This document shows positions 1 to 7,187 of a DNA stretch of 41,175 nt, piece after piece. The stretch is from Bacillota bacterium (GTDB taxonomy: Bacteria; Bacillota; Clostridia; Oscillospirales; Oscillospiraceae). The stretch is from assembly GCA_022784505.1 (NCBI GenBank), contig JALFUQ010000021.1:1-41175 (forward strand), read 5' to 3'. How positions within the stretch are numbered: the first letter of the stretch is position 1; each line of letters begins with the position of its first letter. The position numbers and the translations under genes were made by a program. The notes below the pieces were generated by a model that saw nothing but the letters and a program-made list of their open reading frames with translations, was not told the DNA's origin and did no database searches.

Positions 1-456
1 CTGCGTTCCGCTTCGGATATTACCGATACACATCGTTGTTGCAATGCCGTTGCCTCGGATTTTCCTGAAGCTTTCTACCTGAATTCCGCAGGCGAAGGAT
101 ATAAGCGAATTTGCGAGGATGTTCTGCGTCAGCGGGATAAACGCAACAGCCGTAAGTATAACGGCCTCGTTTATTACGGATATCTGCCGCCAGTGTAGAA
201 TGCGCTGTCTGCGCATGTGCACAAGCTCTGCGGCGGCAATGCCGAGAACAAAGGCGAGAACGGGGAAAAAGTATTGCAGCGCCCCGGCAAAATCGCCCTC
301 GGACAGCTTTACTCCGAACAGTAAAATGTTGCCCGTCTGTGCGTTGGCAAAAACTTCGTCACGCTGGATATATGAATACGCATCCATAAAACCGCCGGAC
401 ATGGCGAGAATTGCACCGAGCCGGATGGAGTCTGACATTTGCTTTGTACTTTTCAT
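1..456 (-). CDS. YoaK/DUF1275 family membrane protein (partial)
   Basis: This gene is absent from the ORF track because its end lies outside the window. Reading the minus strand from the ATG at 456 gives an uninterrupted frame to base 1, about 152 residues. Early residues include GGFMDAYSYI and AQTGNILLFG, the signature of the YoaK/DUF1275 family, a multi-pass inner-membrane protein of unknown substrate. Hydrophobic segments follow (PVLAFVLGIAAAE, VILTAVAFIPL). An AGAAGG ribosome site lies about 9 bases before the start. It begins 30 bases after the stop of the exonuclease gene on the same strand, so the two probably share a transcript. Family assignment is firm; function is not known. Confidence 0.85.
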   Translation of the reverse strand, partial: MKSTKQMSDSIRLGAILAMSGGFMDAYSYIQRDEVFANAQTGNILLFGVKLSEGDFAGALQYFFPVLAFVLGIAAAELVHMRRQRILHWRQISVINEAVILTAVAFIPLTQNILANSLISFACGIQVESFRKIRGNGIATTMCIGNIRSGTQ

Positions 457-486
457 GGGACTGCGCCTTCTTTAGCTGCATATTTC

Positions 487-1473
487 TTACTGCTTGCCAG
501 CGGGCCTGTTTTTCTTCGGCGAGCGGCCACTGCGGCCGCGGCGGCGGGAAAGCGCGGCCTTGGTTCTGTAAAAGTCGAGCGTATCGTCGTCGGCCTTGTA
601 AACGAGCCTGTTTGCTGCCCATGTGTCATCCTCCTGCTTGCGGAACTTGAGCCGCAGCAGATAGCTCCCGCAATCGGGGCAGGTGTAAATGTTCATGTAG
701 CGCTGGTCGCCCTGGTTTATCCACCGCTGGGAGGAAAGCTCGCTGCCGCAATCGGGGCAGGGGAGCTTCACGAGCTTTTCGTCAGCAAATGCTTCAGATT
801 TGCTGATATATCCGGGAAAAACAAGATGCTCGATAGGATCAGGACCGTTATTCTCGCCGGAGGACTGCTTGTGACTGCGCACAGAGAGCATCCTCGATGC
901 GTCCTCATACTCGGAAAGCCCCTTGGCGATGTCAAGCTTTGTGCAGACAAGCGCGGTGTTGTACGCATCGCCGAGAGCGTCGTGGGCAACTCTAGTCTGC
1001 TCAATGCCGAAATGCTCCATCGCAGTTGCGAGCGATTTTTGATTTTTGTCGCCGTCAGTCTGCATATTATATATAAGCTGCAAATTGATCCAGTTGGCAA
1101 TCCAGTCCCAGTCAAGGTCATGGATAATGATGTTCTGCTCCATGATGCCGCGGTCATCGCAGCCCCATGTTAGGAAAGTAACACCATCGCCGCACCATTC
1201 GCGGAACTGTTCAAAAGCGTCGCGGAAGCTGAGTCCTTTTGCCAGACGCTCCTTGTCAAAGCCGGTGAGCTTCTTGACCTTATAGTGCATGCGCTTAAAG
1301 TACACAGGTTTGACATCGATAGTAAACTCCTCGGCCGGCTGCAAATTCTCGTCAAGCTTGACTGCACCTATTTCGATAATTTCGCCTCTGAGCTTAATAG
1401 GGAGCTTGTTGAATACGGAGGATTTGGAGCTCATAGCCTGATTCCATTCCAAATCGACCACGATATAGTTCAT
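487..1473 (-). CDS. DEDDh 3'-5' exonuclease with C-terminal zinc ribbon
   Basis: A 328-residue protein. The N-terminal two thirds is an RNase T/DnaQ-fold exonuclease of the KapD/ERI-1-like type: ExoI motif DLEW (D7, E9), ExoII around WGCDDRG (D106/D107) and ExoIII HDALGDA (H164, D169), which together bind the two catalytic metal ions of DEDDh enzymes. After about residue 235 comes an extra module not needed for catalysis: two CPDCGS knuckles (C239/C242 and C265/C268) forming a zinc ribbon, then a basic tail rich in R, G and K. This suggests nucleic-acid binding. The substrate (RNA or DNA) cannot be told from sequence. AAGGATG precedes the ATG. It is the first gene of a two-gene minus-strand unit with the DUF1275 gene. 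Confidence 0.88.
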   Translation of the reverse strand: MNYIVVDLEWNQAMSSKSSVFNKLPIKLRGEIIEIGAVKLDENLQPAEEFTIDVKPVYFKRMHYKVKKLTGFDKERLAKGLSFRDAFEQFREWCGDGVTFLTWGCDDRGIMEQNIIIHDLDWDWIANWINLQLIYNMQTDGDKNQKSLATAMEHFGIEQTRVAHDALGDAYNTALVCTKLDIAKGLSEYEDASRMLSVRSHKQSSGENNGPDPIEHLVFPGYISKSEAFADEKLVKLPCPDCGSELSSQRWINQGDQRYMNIYTCPDCGSYLLRLKFRKQEDDTWAANRLVYKADDDTLDFYRTKAALSRRRGRSGRSPKKNRPAGKQ

Positions 1474-1507
1474 AATTGATCATCCTTGTCTTATATTACA
1501 AAACGAC

Positions 1508-1516
1508 ATTATAACA
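1508..1516 (-). promoter_or_regulatory. Extended -10 promoter of the exonuclease gene
   Basis: On the minus strand TGT precedes TATAAT (hexamer at 1508-1513), an extended -10 element 35 bases before the start codon. No good -35 box is visible at 16-18 bases, which is usual for extended -10 promoters. It is divergent from the ddl promoter. Confidence 0.5.
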
Positions 1517-1556
1517 TAACACTTTGCCTTATGCACTACTTTTTTAAAATATATAT

Positions 1557-1585
1557 TTGCCCTCAGAGGCACACTGTGGTATACT
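1557..1585 (+). promoter_or_regulatory. Sigma-A promoter of ddl-murF
   Basis: TTGCCT (1557-1562), a 17-base spacer, then TATACT (1580-1585) preceded by TGG as an extended -10. It lies 26 bases before the ddl ATG. Confidence 0.7.
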
Positions 1586-1611
1586 CGCCATATATGTTAG
1601 GAGGTGTCGTT

Positions 1612-2643
1612 ATGAATATAGCGGTAATATGTGGCGGATTGTCAAGCGAAAGAGATGTTTCCATCACAAGCGGAACAAATGCGGCAAGGGCGCTGCGAGA
1701 GCAGGGACATAAGGTCGTGCTGGTCGATCTGTTTTACGGTTATGACGGCGAGTATAACGACCCCACGGAGCTGTTCGAGCGTGAGCAGCAGGATATCCAG
1801 TACTCCGTCAAGGAGGAGACTCCGGATTTTGATAAGCTTCTCGAAGAAGGCAAGGGGTCGAGGATAGGCAGTAATGTCATCGAGATATGCCGCGCTGCGG
1901 ATATTTGTTTCCTCGCACTGCACGGTCAGGACGGCGAGGATGGCAAGATACAGGCAACTCTTGATATTCACGGTGTTAAATACACCGGCAGCGGCTACCT
2001 CGGCAGCGCAATTGCGATGAACAAGGAGCTGTCAAAGATAATGTTCCGTGCAAACGGCATACCCACACCGGCGGGGATAGTTCTTGAAAAGGGCGCAGAT
2101 AGGTACGACGATGTCGGCTTCCCCTGCGTAGTGAAGCCCTGCTCGGGCGGCTCAAGCGTTGGCACATCAATTGTCCGCAGCCGTGACGAGTATGATGCCG
2201 CACTTGAATTTGCGTTCAAGTACGAATCACATGTCTTGGTCGAAAAGTATGTAAAGGGCAGGGAGTTTACCGTCGGCGTTCTCGCCGGTAAGGCAATGCC
2301 TGTTATTGAGATAATCCCCAAAAACGGCTGGTATGATTATAAAAATAAGTATCAGGCCGGTATGACGGAGGAAATTTGCCCCGCCGAGATAAGCGCCGAG
2401 GACACCAACAGGCTTCAGCGTCTTGCCGAGCGTGTAGCTACGGCACTCATGATCGATGTCTACTTCCGTGCAGACTTCCTCATGGACGAGACTGACGGCG
2501 AGATCTATTGCCTTGAGGCTAACACCCTCCCGGGCATGACACCGACAAGCTTGGTGCCGCAGATGGCAAGAGAAATGGGCATGAGCTTTCCGCAACTTTG
2601 CGATAAGATCATTGAAGTTTCAATGGAGAAGTACGATAAATGA
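1612..2643 (+). CDS. ddl: D-alanine--D-alanine ligase
   Basis: A 343-residue ATP-grasp enzyme that joins two D-alanines for the end of the peptidoglycan stem peptide, in the cytoplasm. The ORF track starts 42 codons earlier, but TAGGAGG sits 5-6 bases before ATG 1612 and the protein then begins MNIAVICGGLSSERDVS, the usual Ddl N-terminus. ATP-grasp motifs are visible: VVKPCSGGSSVG (P-loop-like), REFTVGVL, and LEANTLPGMTPTSL (metal and substrate binding). The omega-loop motif YDYKNKY fits D-Ala-D-Ala rather than D-Ala-D-Lac ligases, so I see no sign of intrinsic vancomycin resistance here. The stop overlaps the murF start (ATGA), so the two are translationally coupled. Confidence 0.95.
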   Translation: MNIAVICGGLSSERDVSITSGTNAARALREQGHKVVLVDLFYGYDGEYNDPTELFEREQQDIQYSVKEETPDFDKLLEEGKGSRIGSNVIEICRAADICFLALHGQDGEDGKIQATLDIHGVKYTGSGYLGSAIAMNKELSKIMFRANGIPTPAGIVLEKGADRYDDVGFPCVVKPCSGGSSVGTSIVRSRDEYDAALEFAFKYESHVLVEKYVKGREFTVGVLAGKAMPVIEIIPKNGWYDYKNKYQAGMTEEICPAEISAEDTNRLQRLAERVATALMIDVYFRADFLMDETDGEIYCLEANTLPGMTPTSLVPQMAREMGMSFPQLCDKIIEVSMEKYDK

Positions 2644-3992
2644 GAGGTTTGCGCGTTTCTGATGCTGCCGCAATAGTCGGCGGTGAGCTCCACGACAGCA
2701 GAAATTCAGACAGCGAGATACTCGGCGTTGCGATAGACAGCCGCAAGGTCGAAAATGGCTTCATGTTTGCAGCCTTAAAGGGCGAGCGTGTCGATGGCCA
2801 CGACTACATTAACAAAGCATTTGAGCTTGGCGCTGTCTGTTGCATAGCCGAATGTGTGCCTGATGATGTCATTGGCGCGGTCATCGTTGTACCCGATGTT
2901 GCGGCGGCACTCAAGACACTTGCCGAGAACTACCGCAAGCGCTTTGACATTCCCGTTATCGGCATTGCCGGAAGCGTCGGCAAAACAACTGCAAAGGAAA
3001 TGGTCGCATCTGTGCTTTCGCAGAAGTACAATGTGCTCAAGACAGAGAAAAACCTTAATAACGAGCTCGGCGTCCCGCTCACCATCTTTAGAATTGAGCC
3101 GGAGCACGAGGCTGCGGTCATTGAGATGGGCATATCCGATTTCGGCGAGATGAGCCGCCTTGCCAAGATGGTGCACCCCACGATGGCGGTGTATACGCTC
3201 ATCGGCCATGCTCATCTCGAGCACCTGCACGACAGAAACGGCGTTTTGAAGGCAAAGACAGAGATGCTCGACTATATGCCCGAAGACGGAACGCTTTTTC
3301 TAAACGGCGACGATGACCTGCTCTCGACGCTTGACTGCTGTCAGCGCAAGGTCTTGTACGGCACGAACGCAAACGCCGATGTTAAGGCCGAGAACATTTG
3401 CTCTAGCAGCTTTAATGAGCTTAGCTGCGACATTGTCTCCGGCGATAGACGCATACATGTCACCGTGCCGTCCTATGGCAGCCACATGGTCTATGCTGCA
3501 CTTGAGGGCACGGCGGTCGGTATTGCGATGGGGCTGAGCGATGATGAGATCGCCGCAGGTGTTGCCGCCTATGAGATCGTCGGACGCAGGGCGAATGTCA
3601 CGGATACGGGCTATATAACGCTCGTTGACGACTGCTACAACGCAAACCCCGATTCGGTCATGTGCGCGATAGATTCCATCAAAGCCATAAACGGCCGCAA
3701 GGTCTGCATTTTGGGCGACATGCTCGAAATGGGGGAGAACAAGGAAGAGCTTCATGCCCAAGTCGGTAAGTACGCCTCCGATAAAGGAGTTGACTTGCTG
3801 CTCACGGTCGGTGAGCTGTCAAGATACACCTGCACGGCGGCTGAGGAAATAAGCTCCCTGCACTTTGAGACGAATGCCGAGCTTATATCGAAGCTGCCTG
3901 AACTCATCCACAAAGGAGATGCGGTGCTTGTTAAAGCCTCGCACAGCATGAAGTTTGAAGAAATATCGGAAGCATTAAAGCTTCTTAGATAA
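2640..3992 (+). CDS. murF: UDP-N-acetylmuramoyl-tripeptide--D-alanyl-D-alanine ligase
   Basis: A 450-residue Mur ligase that adds the D-Ala-D-Ala dipeptide made by the upstream ddl product to UDP-MurNAc-tripeptide, the last cytoplasmic step of peptidoglycan precursor synthesis. The three Mur domains can be followed: an N-terminal substrate domain; a central ATPase with GSVGKTT (P-loop, about residues 109-115), NLNNELGVPL, and EMGIS/GHAHLEHL (metal site); and a C-terminal domain with VDDCYNANPDS and LGDMLEMGE. These are typical of MurF. Start and stop give the normal family length. It overlaps ddl by 4 bases and is closed by a strong terminator whose A-tract includes the stop codon. Confidence 0.96.
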   Translation: MRGLRVSDAAAIVGGELHDSRNSDSEILGVAIDSRKVENGFMFAALKGERVDGHDYINKAFELGAVCCIAECVPDDVIGAVIVVPDVAAALKTLAENYRKRFDIPVIGIAGSVGKTTAKEMVASVLSQKYNVLKTEKNLNNELGVPLTIFRIEPEHEAAVIEMGISDFGEMSRLAKMVHPTMAVYTLIGHAHLEHLHDRNGVLKAKTEMLDYMPEDGTLFLNGDDDLLSTLDCCQRKVLYGTNANADVKAENICSSSFNELSCDIVSGDRRIHVTVPSYGSHMVYAALEGTAVGIAMGLSDDEIAAGVAAYEIVGRRANVTDTGYITLVDDCYNANPDSVMCAIDSIKAINGRKVCILGDMLEMGENKEELHAQVGKYASDKGVDLLLTVGELSRYTCTAAEEISSLHFETNAELISKLPELIHKGDAVLVKASHSMKFEEISEALKLLR

Positions 3993-4022
3993 AAAAGAGA
4001 GTGCATTGCACTCTCTTTTTTT
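3991..4022. terminator. Bidirectional intrinsic terminator
   Basis: AGAGAGTGCA, a one-base centre and TGCACTCTCT form a near-perfect hairpin flanked by A6 on the left and T7 on the right. It serves murF on plus and bofA on minus. Confidence 0.9.
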
Positions 4023-4030
4023 GCTATGTA

Positions 4031-4297
4031 TCAAAGGAAAAAGTTTTCGATAAGAAGCAGCAGAATAATACCCGGGATGCCAAGCACACCGGCAACTATC
4101 GCACTGAGCCAGCCGACGGTGATGCTAAGCCCGATAAAGCCACCGAGAAAGTTAAATACAAACAGCACTACGAAGCCCAAAACTGCGTTCAACAGCAACT
4201 TGAATGCCCACTTTATCGGCGTTGCAAAGATCTTGATGACCAGCCACAGCAGCAGACCTCCGATAACGACATAGATCGCAAGATTCAAATAATCCAT
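4031..4297 (-). CDS. bofA: BofA family pro-sigma-K processing inhibitor
   Basis: An 88-residue, almost wholly hydrophobic protein with two or more membrane segments, ending in GIPGIILLLLIENFFL, the typical C-terminus of the BofA family. In Bacillus subtilis BofA sits in the outer forespore membrane with SpoIVFA and holds the SpoIVFB protease inactive until the forespore signals. It lies directly downstream of a yaaL homologue, as in B. subtilis (recR-yaaL-bofA), which supports the call. SpoIVFA- and SpoIVFB-like genes are also in this window at 13070-14460. The RBS and ATG follow the yaaL stop by 9 bases. Confidence 0.9.
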   Translation of the reverse strand: MDYLNLAIYVVIGGLLLWLVIKIFATPIKWAFKLLLNAVLGFVVLFVFNFLGGFIGLSITVGWLSAIVAGVLGIPGIILLLLIENFFL

Positions 4298-4306
4298 ATG
4301 TGTCTC

Positions 4307-4516
4307 CTATTGCATTAGATTTTTTACATTGGCGACGGCATAGTTATACCGTGATTTGAGCGCGTTTATCTCAAAAATGCATGCGTCCATCATGTCGGGG
4401 TCGGTGACGGTGTCGAACGCTGCGTATGCGCTGTGCAGCTGTGAGCGAATAGCCTTCATTTCCTTTACGCGCTTATTGTACTCTGCCTTGAGTGCCTTTG
4501 TTTCCTTTTTAGTCAT
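4307..4516 (-). CDS. yaaL: YaaL/DUF2508 family protein
   Basis: A 69-residue, highly charged and probably helical protein with no membrane segment. Its middle (HSAYAAFDTVTDPDMMDACIFEINAL) matches the DUF2508/YaaL pattern of a small protein next to bofA in spore-formers. Function is unknown; family and position suggest a link to sporulation, but that is inference. AAGGAG lies about 11 bases before the ATG. Confidence 0.8.
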   Translation of the reverse strand: MTKKETKALKAEYNKRVKEMKAIRSQLHSAYAAFDTVTDPDMMDACIFEINALKSRYNYAVANVKNLMQ

Positions 4517-4545
4517 GAGAAAAGAACTCCTTATCTTTTCTCATT

Positions 4546-4573
4546 ATTATATTCAGCCTGTCCGTCATTTAAA
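4546..4573 (-). promoter_or_regulatory. Probable promoter of yaaL-bofA
   Basis: On the minus strand TATAAT (4546-4551) with TTTAAA (4568-4573) 16 bases upstream. The -35 matches only four of six bases. A sporulation sigma promoter for bofA alone was not recognisable. Confidence 0.4.
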
Positions 4574-4629
4574 CGGCCATGGCAATATATTACCACGGTT
4601 ATAATGAAAAATCCATGCAATAATATTAT

Positions 4630-4772
4630 CAGACGGCAAAAAGTGTCCGTGAGATAGAAAGAACCGGGCAGAATGAGAGCTCTTATCACCGTGATAATGA
4701 GAACATTCAGACTTTTTCGTCTGCCGATCTTGGGTCGGCTTTGGGGACAGAGTGCGCTCTGTCCCCGTTTTT
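4630..4772 (+). ncRNA. Candidate structured RNA ending in a perfect terminator
   Basis: This stretch has no credible protein gene but a dense series of inverted repeats: a long stem around TTATCAC/GTGATAA with flanking CTC/GAG and AATG/CATT pairs; CAGAC/GTCTG; CCGA/TCGG; and a final 10-bp GC-rich terminator. CAGACGGCAAAAAGT near 4631 can also pair at a distance with ACTTTTTCGTCTG near 4711, competing with the local CAGAC/GTCTG hairpin, so two folds are possible. It could be a small RNA or a 5' regulatory leader of the topoisomerase operon. No Rfam class is recognised. TATAAT at 4600-4605 is a possible -10 without a good -35. Confidence 0.4.
4743..4772 (+). terminator. Strong intrinsic terminator
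   Basis: GGGGACAGAG, loop TGCG, CTCTGTCCCC, then GTTTTT. No protein gene ends nearby on plus, which is why a small RNA or attenuator is suspected upstream. Confidence 0.85.
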
Positions 4773-4782
4773 GCTGTCATAC

Positions 4783-4811
4783 TTGATTTTTTAGCAAAAT
4801 TATAATATACT
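4783..4811 (+). promoter_or_regulatory. Promoter of the topoisomerase operon
   Basis: TTGATT (4783-4788), a 17-base spacer and TATACT (4806-4811), just after the terminator. It leaves a 5' leader of about 65 bases before the ATG at 4885. Confidence 0.55.
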
Positions 4812-4884
4812 AAATAATCTAAGTTATCAAGGAATTTATAAGGCACTAAACACAAGATGTTGTATTCAAGGGGAATTTCGGAAA

Positions 4885-6879
4885 ATGAGTAAAACCACCG
4901 CACAATACGGTAATGAAAGCATTTCTCAGCTCAAGGGAGCGGACAGAGTCAGAAAGCGCCCGGGCGTTATCTTCGGCTCGGACGGGCTTGATGGCTGCCA
5001 GCACGCCGTGTTTGAAATTTTGTCAAACTCCATTGACGAAGCTCGCGAGGGTCACGGTAATCTCATCACGCTGACTCGCTATGCCGATAAATCGATCGAG
5101 GTTGAGGACTTCGGCCGCGGCTGCCCGGTAGACTGGAACGCAAACGAGAAGCGCTATAACTGGGAACTCGTTTTCTGCGAGCTGTACGCAGGCGGTAAGT
5201 ATTCAAACAACGAGGGCGAAAACTACGAGTACTCCCTTGGCCTTAACGGCCTTGGCTCATGCGCAACGCAGTATGCCTCGGAATACATGGATGTCACCGT
5301 CTGGCGTGACGGCAATAAATATGAGCTGCACTTTAAAAAGGGTAAGGTCGTCGGCAAAAAAGGTCAGGAGCTTCAGATAAGCCCTGCTGACCGCAAAAAA
5401 ACCGGCACGACCATCAAGTGGAGACCCGACCTTGAGGTCTTTACGGATATCGACATTCCCGAGGAGTTTTTCAAAGATGTCCTGCACCGTCAGGCAGTTG
5501 TTAACGCGGGTATAACCTTCAGGTTCCGCAACCAAAACGGCAACAAGTTTGAAGTAACAGATTATGTGTACGAAAACGGCATCCTCGACTATGTCCACGA
5601 GATAGCGGCTGACAGCCCGCTCACTTCACCGTATTTCATCAGCGCCGAGCGCCGCGGCCGTGACCGTGAGGACAAGCCCGAGTACAAGGTCAAACTCTCG
5701 GCTGCCTTCTGCTTCTCAAACAAAGTGAGCCTCACCGAGTATTACCACAACTCATCGTGGCTCGAGTACGGCGGCGCACCCGAGAAGGCGACGAGAAACG
5801 CCTTCGTCTACGCCATCGATGCCTACATAAAGAAGATAGGCAAGTATCAGAAAAACGAAAGCAAGATAAGCTATCAGGACGTGGCCGACTGCCTGGTTCT
5901 TGTGACAAACTGCTTTTCCACGCAGACCTCGTATGAAAACCAGACCAAGAAGGCGATAACAAACCGCTTTATCCAGGAGGCAATGACCGATTTCTTCAAG
6001 GAGCGCTTGGAAATATACTTCATTGAGAATAAGCCCGAGGCGGATAAGATAGCTGAGCAGGTGCTTGTCAACAAGCGAAGCCGTGAGGCGGCGGAAAAGA
6101 CAAGACTTGGCATGAAAAAGAAGCTCTCCGGCAGCATAGACATCGCAAACCGCGTGCAGAAATTCGTTGACTGCCGCAGCAGGGATCCCGAAAAGCGCGA
6201 GATATACATCGTCGAGGGAGACTCGGCACTGGGCGCATGTAAGCTTTCCCGTGACGCTGATTTCCAGGGCATCATGCCCGTTAGAGGCAAGATACTAAAC
6301 TGCCTCAAGGCCGATTATGTGAGGATATTCAAAAGCGATATCATCACTGACCTTTTAAAAGTCCTCGGCTGCGGGGTCGAGGTGCAGGTCAAGGGGAAAA
6401 AAGATCTAAACGCCTTTGATATCAACAACCTGCGCTGGAACAAGGTCATCATCTGCACCGATGCCGATGTTGACGGATTCCAGATAAGAACGCTCATTCT
6501 GACGATGATATACCGTCTTGTGCCCACGCTCATCCATGAAGGCTTCGTGTATATCGCAGAGTCGCCGCTGTATGAGATAGAGAGCAAGGGTAAGACCTAT
6601 TTTGCCTACTCCGACAAGGAAAAGGCGGATATCGTCGCATCGCTTAACGGCGCAAAGGCCAGCATCAATCGCAGCAAGGGCCTTGGCGAAAACGATCCTG
6701 ACATGATGTGGATGACTACCATGAACCCCGAGACGCGCAGGCTCATTAAAGTAATGCCCGAGGATGCCGAGCGCATGTCGCAGATGTTTGACCTTCTGCT
6801 TGGCGACGACCTTGCAGGCAGAAAAAATCATATCGCCGAAAACGGATACCTGTATCTTGACATGGCGGATATATCCTGA
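4885..6879 (+). CDS. Type IIA DNA topoisomerase subunit B (GyrB/ParE-like, divergent)
   Basis: A 664-residue ATPase subunit. GHKL motifs are present: EILSNSIDEA (E44, N48, D51), DFGRG, AGGKYS and SLGLNGLG for the ATP lid. The TOPRIM metal site is intact: EGDSALGA (E444) and DADVDG (D526, D528, D530). PVRGKILN and KGLGE motifs are recognisable but altered (KGLGENDPDMMWMTT). With the A subunit at 7188 it would form an A2B2 enzyme that passes one duplex through another. Many motif positions differ from ordinary GyrB or ParE, and no GyrA box is present in the partner, so it resembles topoisomerase IV or a Clostridia-specific second topoisomerase more than gyrase. AAGGGGAAT precedes the ATG. Confidence 0.88.
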   Translation: MSKTTAQYGNESISQLKGADRVRKRPGVIFGSDGLDGCQHAVFEILSNSIDEAREGHGNLITLTRYADKSIEVEDFGRGCPVDWNANEKRYNWELVFCELYAGGKYSNNEGENYEYSLGLNGLGSCATQYASEYMDVTVWRDGNKYELHFKKGKVVGKKGQELQISPADRKKTGTTIKWRPDLEVFTDIDIPEEFFKDVLHRQAVVNAGITFRFRNQNGNKFEVTDYVYENGILDYVHEIAADSPLTSPYFISAERRGRDREDKPEYKVKLSAAFCFSNKVSLTEYYHNSSWLEYGGAPEKATRNAFVYAIDAYIKKIGKYQKNESKISYQDVADCLVLVTNCFSTQTSYENQTKKAITNRFIQEAMTDFFKERLEIYFIENKPEADKIAEQVLVNKRSREAAEKTRLGMKKKLSGSIDIANRVQKFVDCRSRDPEKREIYIVEGDSALGACKLSRDADFQGIMPVRGKILNCLKADYVRIFKSDIITDLLKVLGCGVEVQVKGKKDLNAFDINNLRWNKVIICTDADVDGFQIRTLILTMIYRLVPTLIHEGFVYIAESPLYEIESKGKTYFAYSDKEKADIVASLNGAKASINRSKGLGENDPDMMWMTTMNPETRRLIKVMPEDAERMSQMFDLLLGDDLAGRKNHIAENGYLYLDMADIS

Positions 6880-6890
6880 GAGGTGCGGAT

Positions 6891-7172
6891 ATGAAGTTTG
6901 ACAGAGCCAGAAATTTAGTTAAGTTCCTGCTCGCGCTGTGCGTCATGTTCGGCGTCGTGGGTGTTATCACGAACGGCAATGGCACGGTGCTGCCAATGTA
7001 TTCGGCGGTGCTGTCGCTTGCGTGCTTTGTGCTGTCGTTCGTCGTCATATTCCTTTTCTGCAAATGCCCCTACTGCGGAAAAGTGGTCTATTTGGGGCTG
7101 TTCAAGGCTACGCATTGTCCCAAATGCCGCCGAAGCTTTGAGACCGGCGCAAAGAAAAAGGGCAAGCGTTGA
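6891..7172 (+). CDS. Small membrane protein with C-terminal zinc ribbon
   Basis: A 93-residue protein not recognised as a named family. It has two predicted membrane segments (about residues 9-27 and 37-57), then a cytoplasmic tail with CKCPYCGK and HCPKCRRS knuckles that should bind one zinc, ending in a basic KKKGKR stretch. It sits 11 bases after the topoisomerase B gene and 15 bases before the A gene, in the same operon. A membrane-tethered zinc ribbon between topoisomerase subunits is unusual. A role in placing the enzyme is only a guess. Confidence 0.65.
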   Translation: MKFDRARNLVKFLLALCVMFGVVGVITNGNGTVLPMYSAVLSLACFVLSFVVIFLFCKCPYCGKVVYLGLFKATHCPKCRRSFETGAKKKGKR

Positions 7173-7187
7173 AAGGAAAAGTTCTAA

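Noticed and set aside
119-475. 118-aa plus-strand ORF at the left edge
   Set aside because: The opposite strand encodes a recognisable DUF1275 protein with a ribosome site; this is its shadow.
439-1173. 244-aa plus-strand ORF over the exonuclease gene
   Set aside because: The minus-strand exonuclease has all catalytic motifs, a ribosome site and a promoter; the plus frame has none.
1612-2643. Ddl considered as a VanA-type D-Ala-D-Lac ligase
   Set aside because: The omega-loop motif YDYKNKY and pairing with murF fit the housekeeping D-Ala-D-Ala enzyme; no vanH or vanX neighbours are present.
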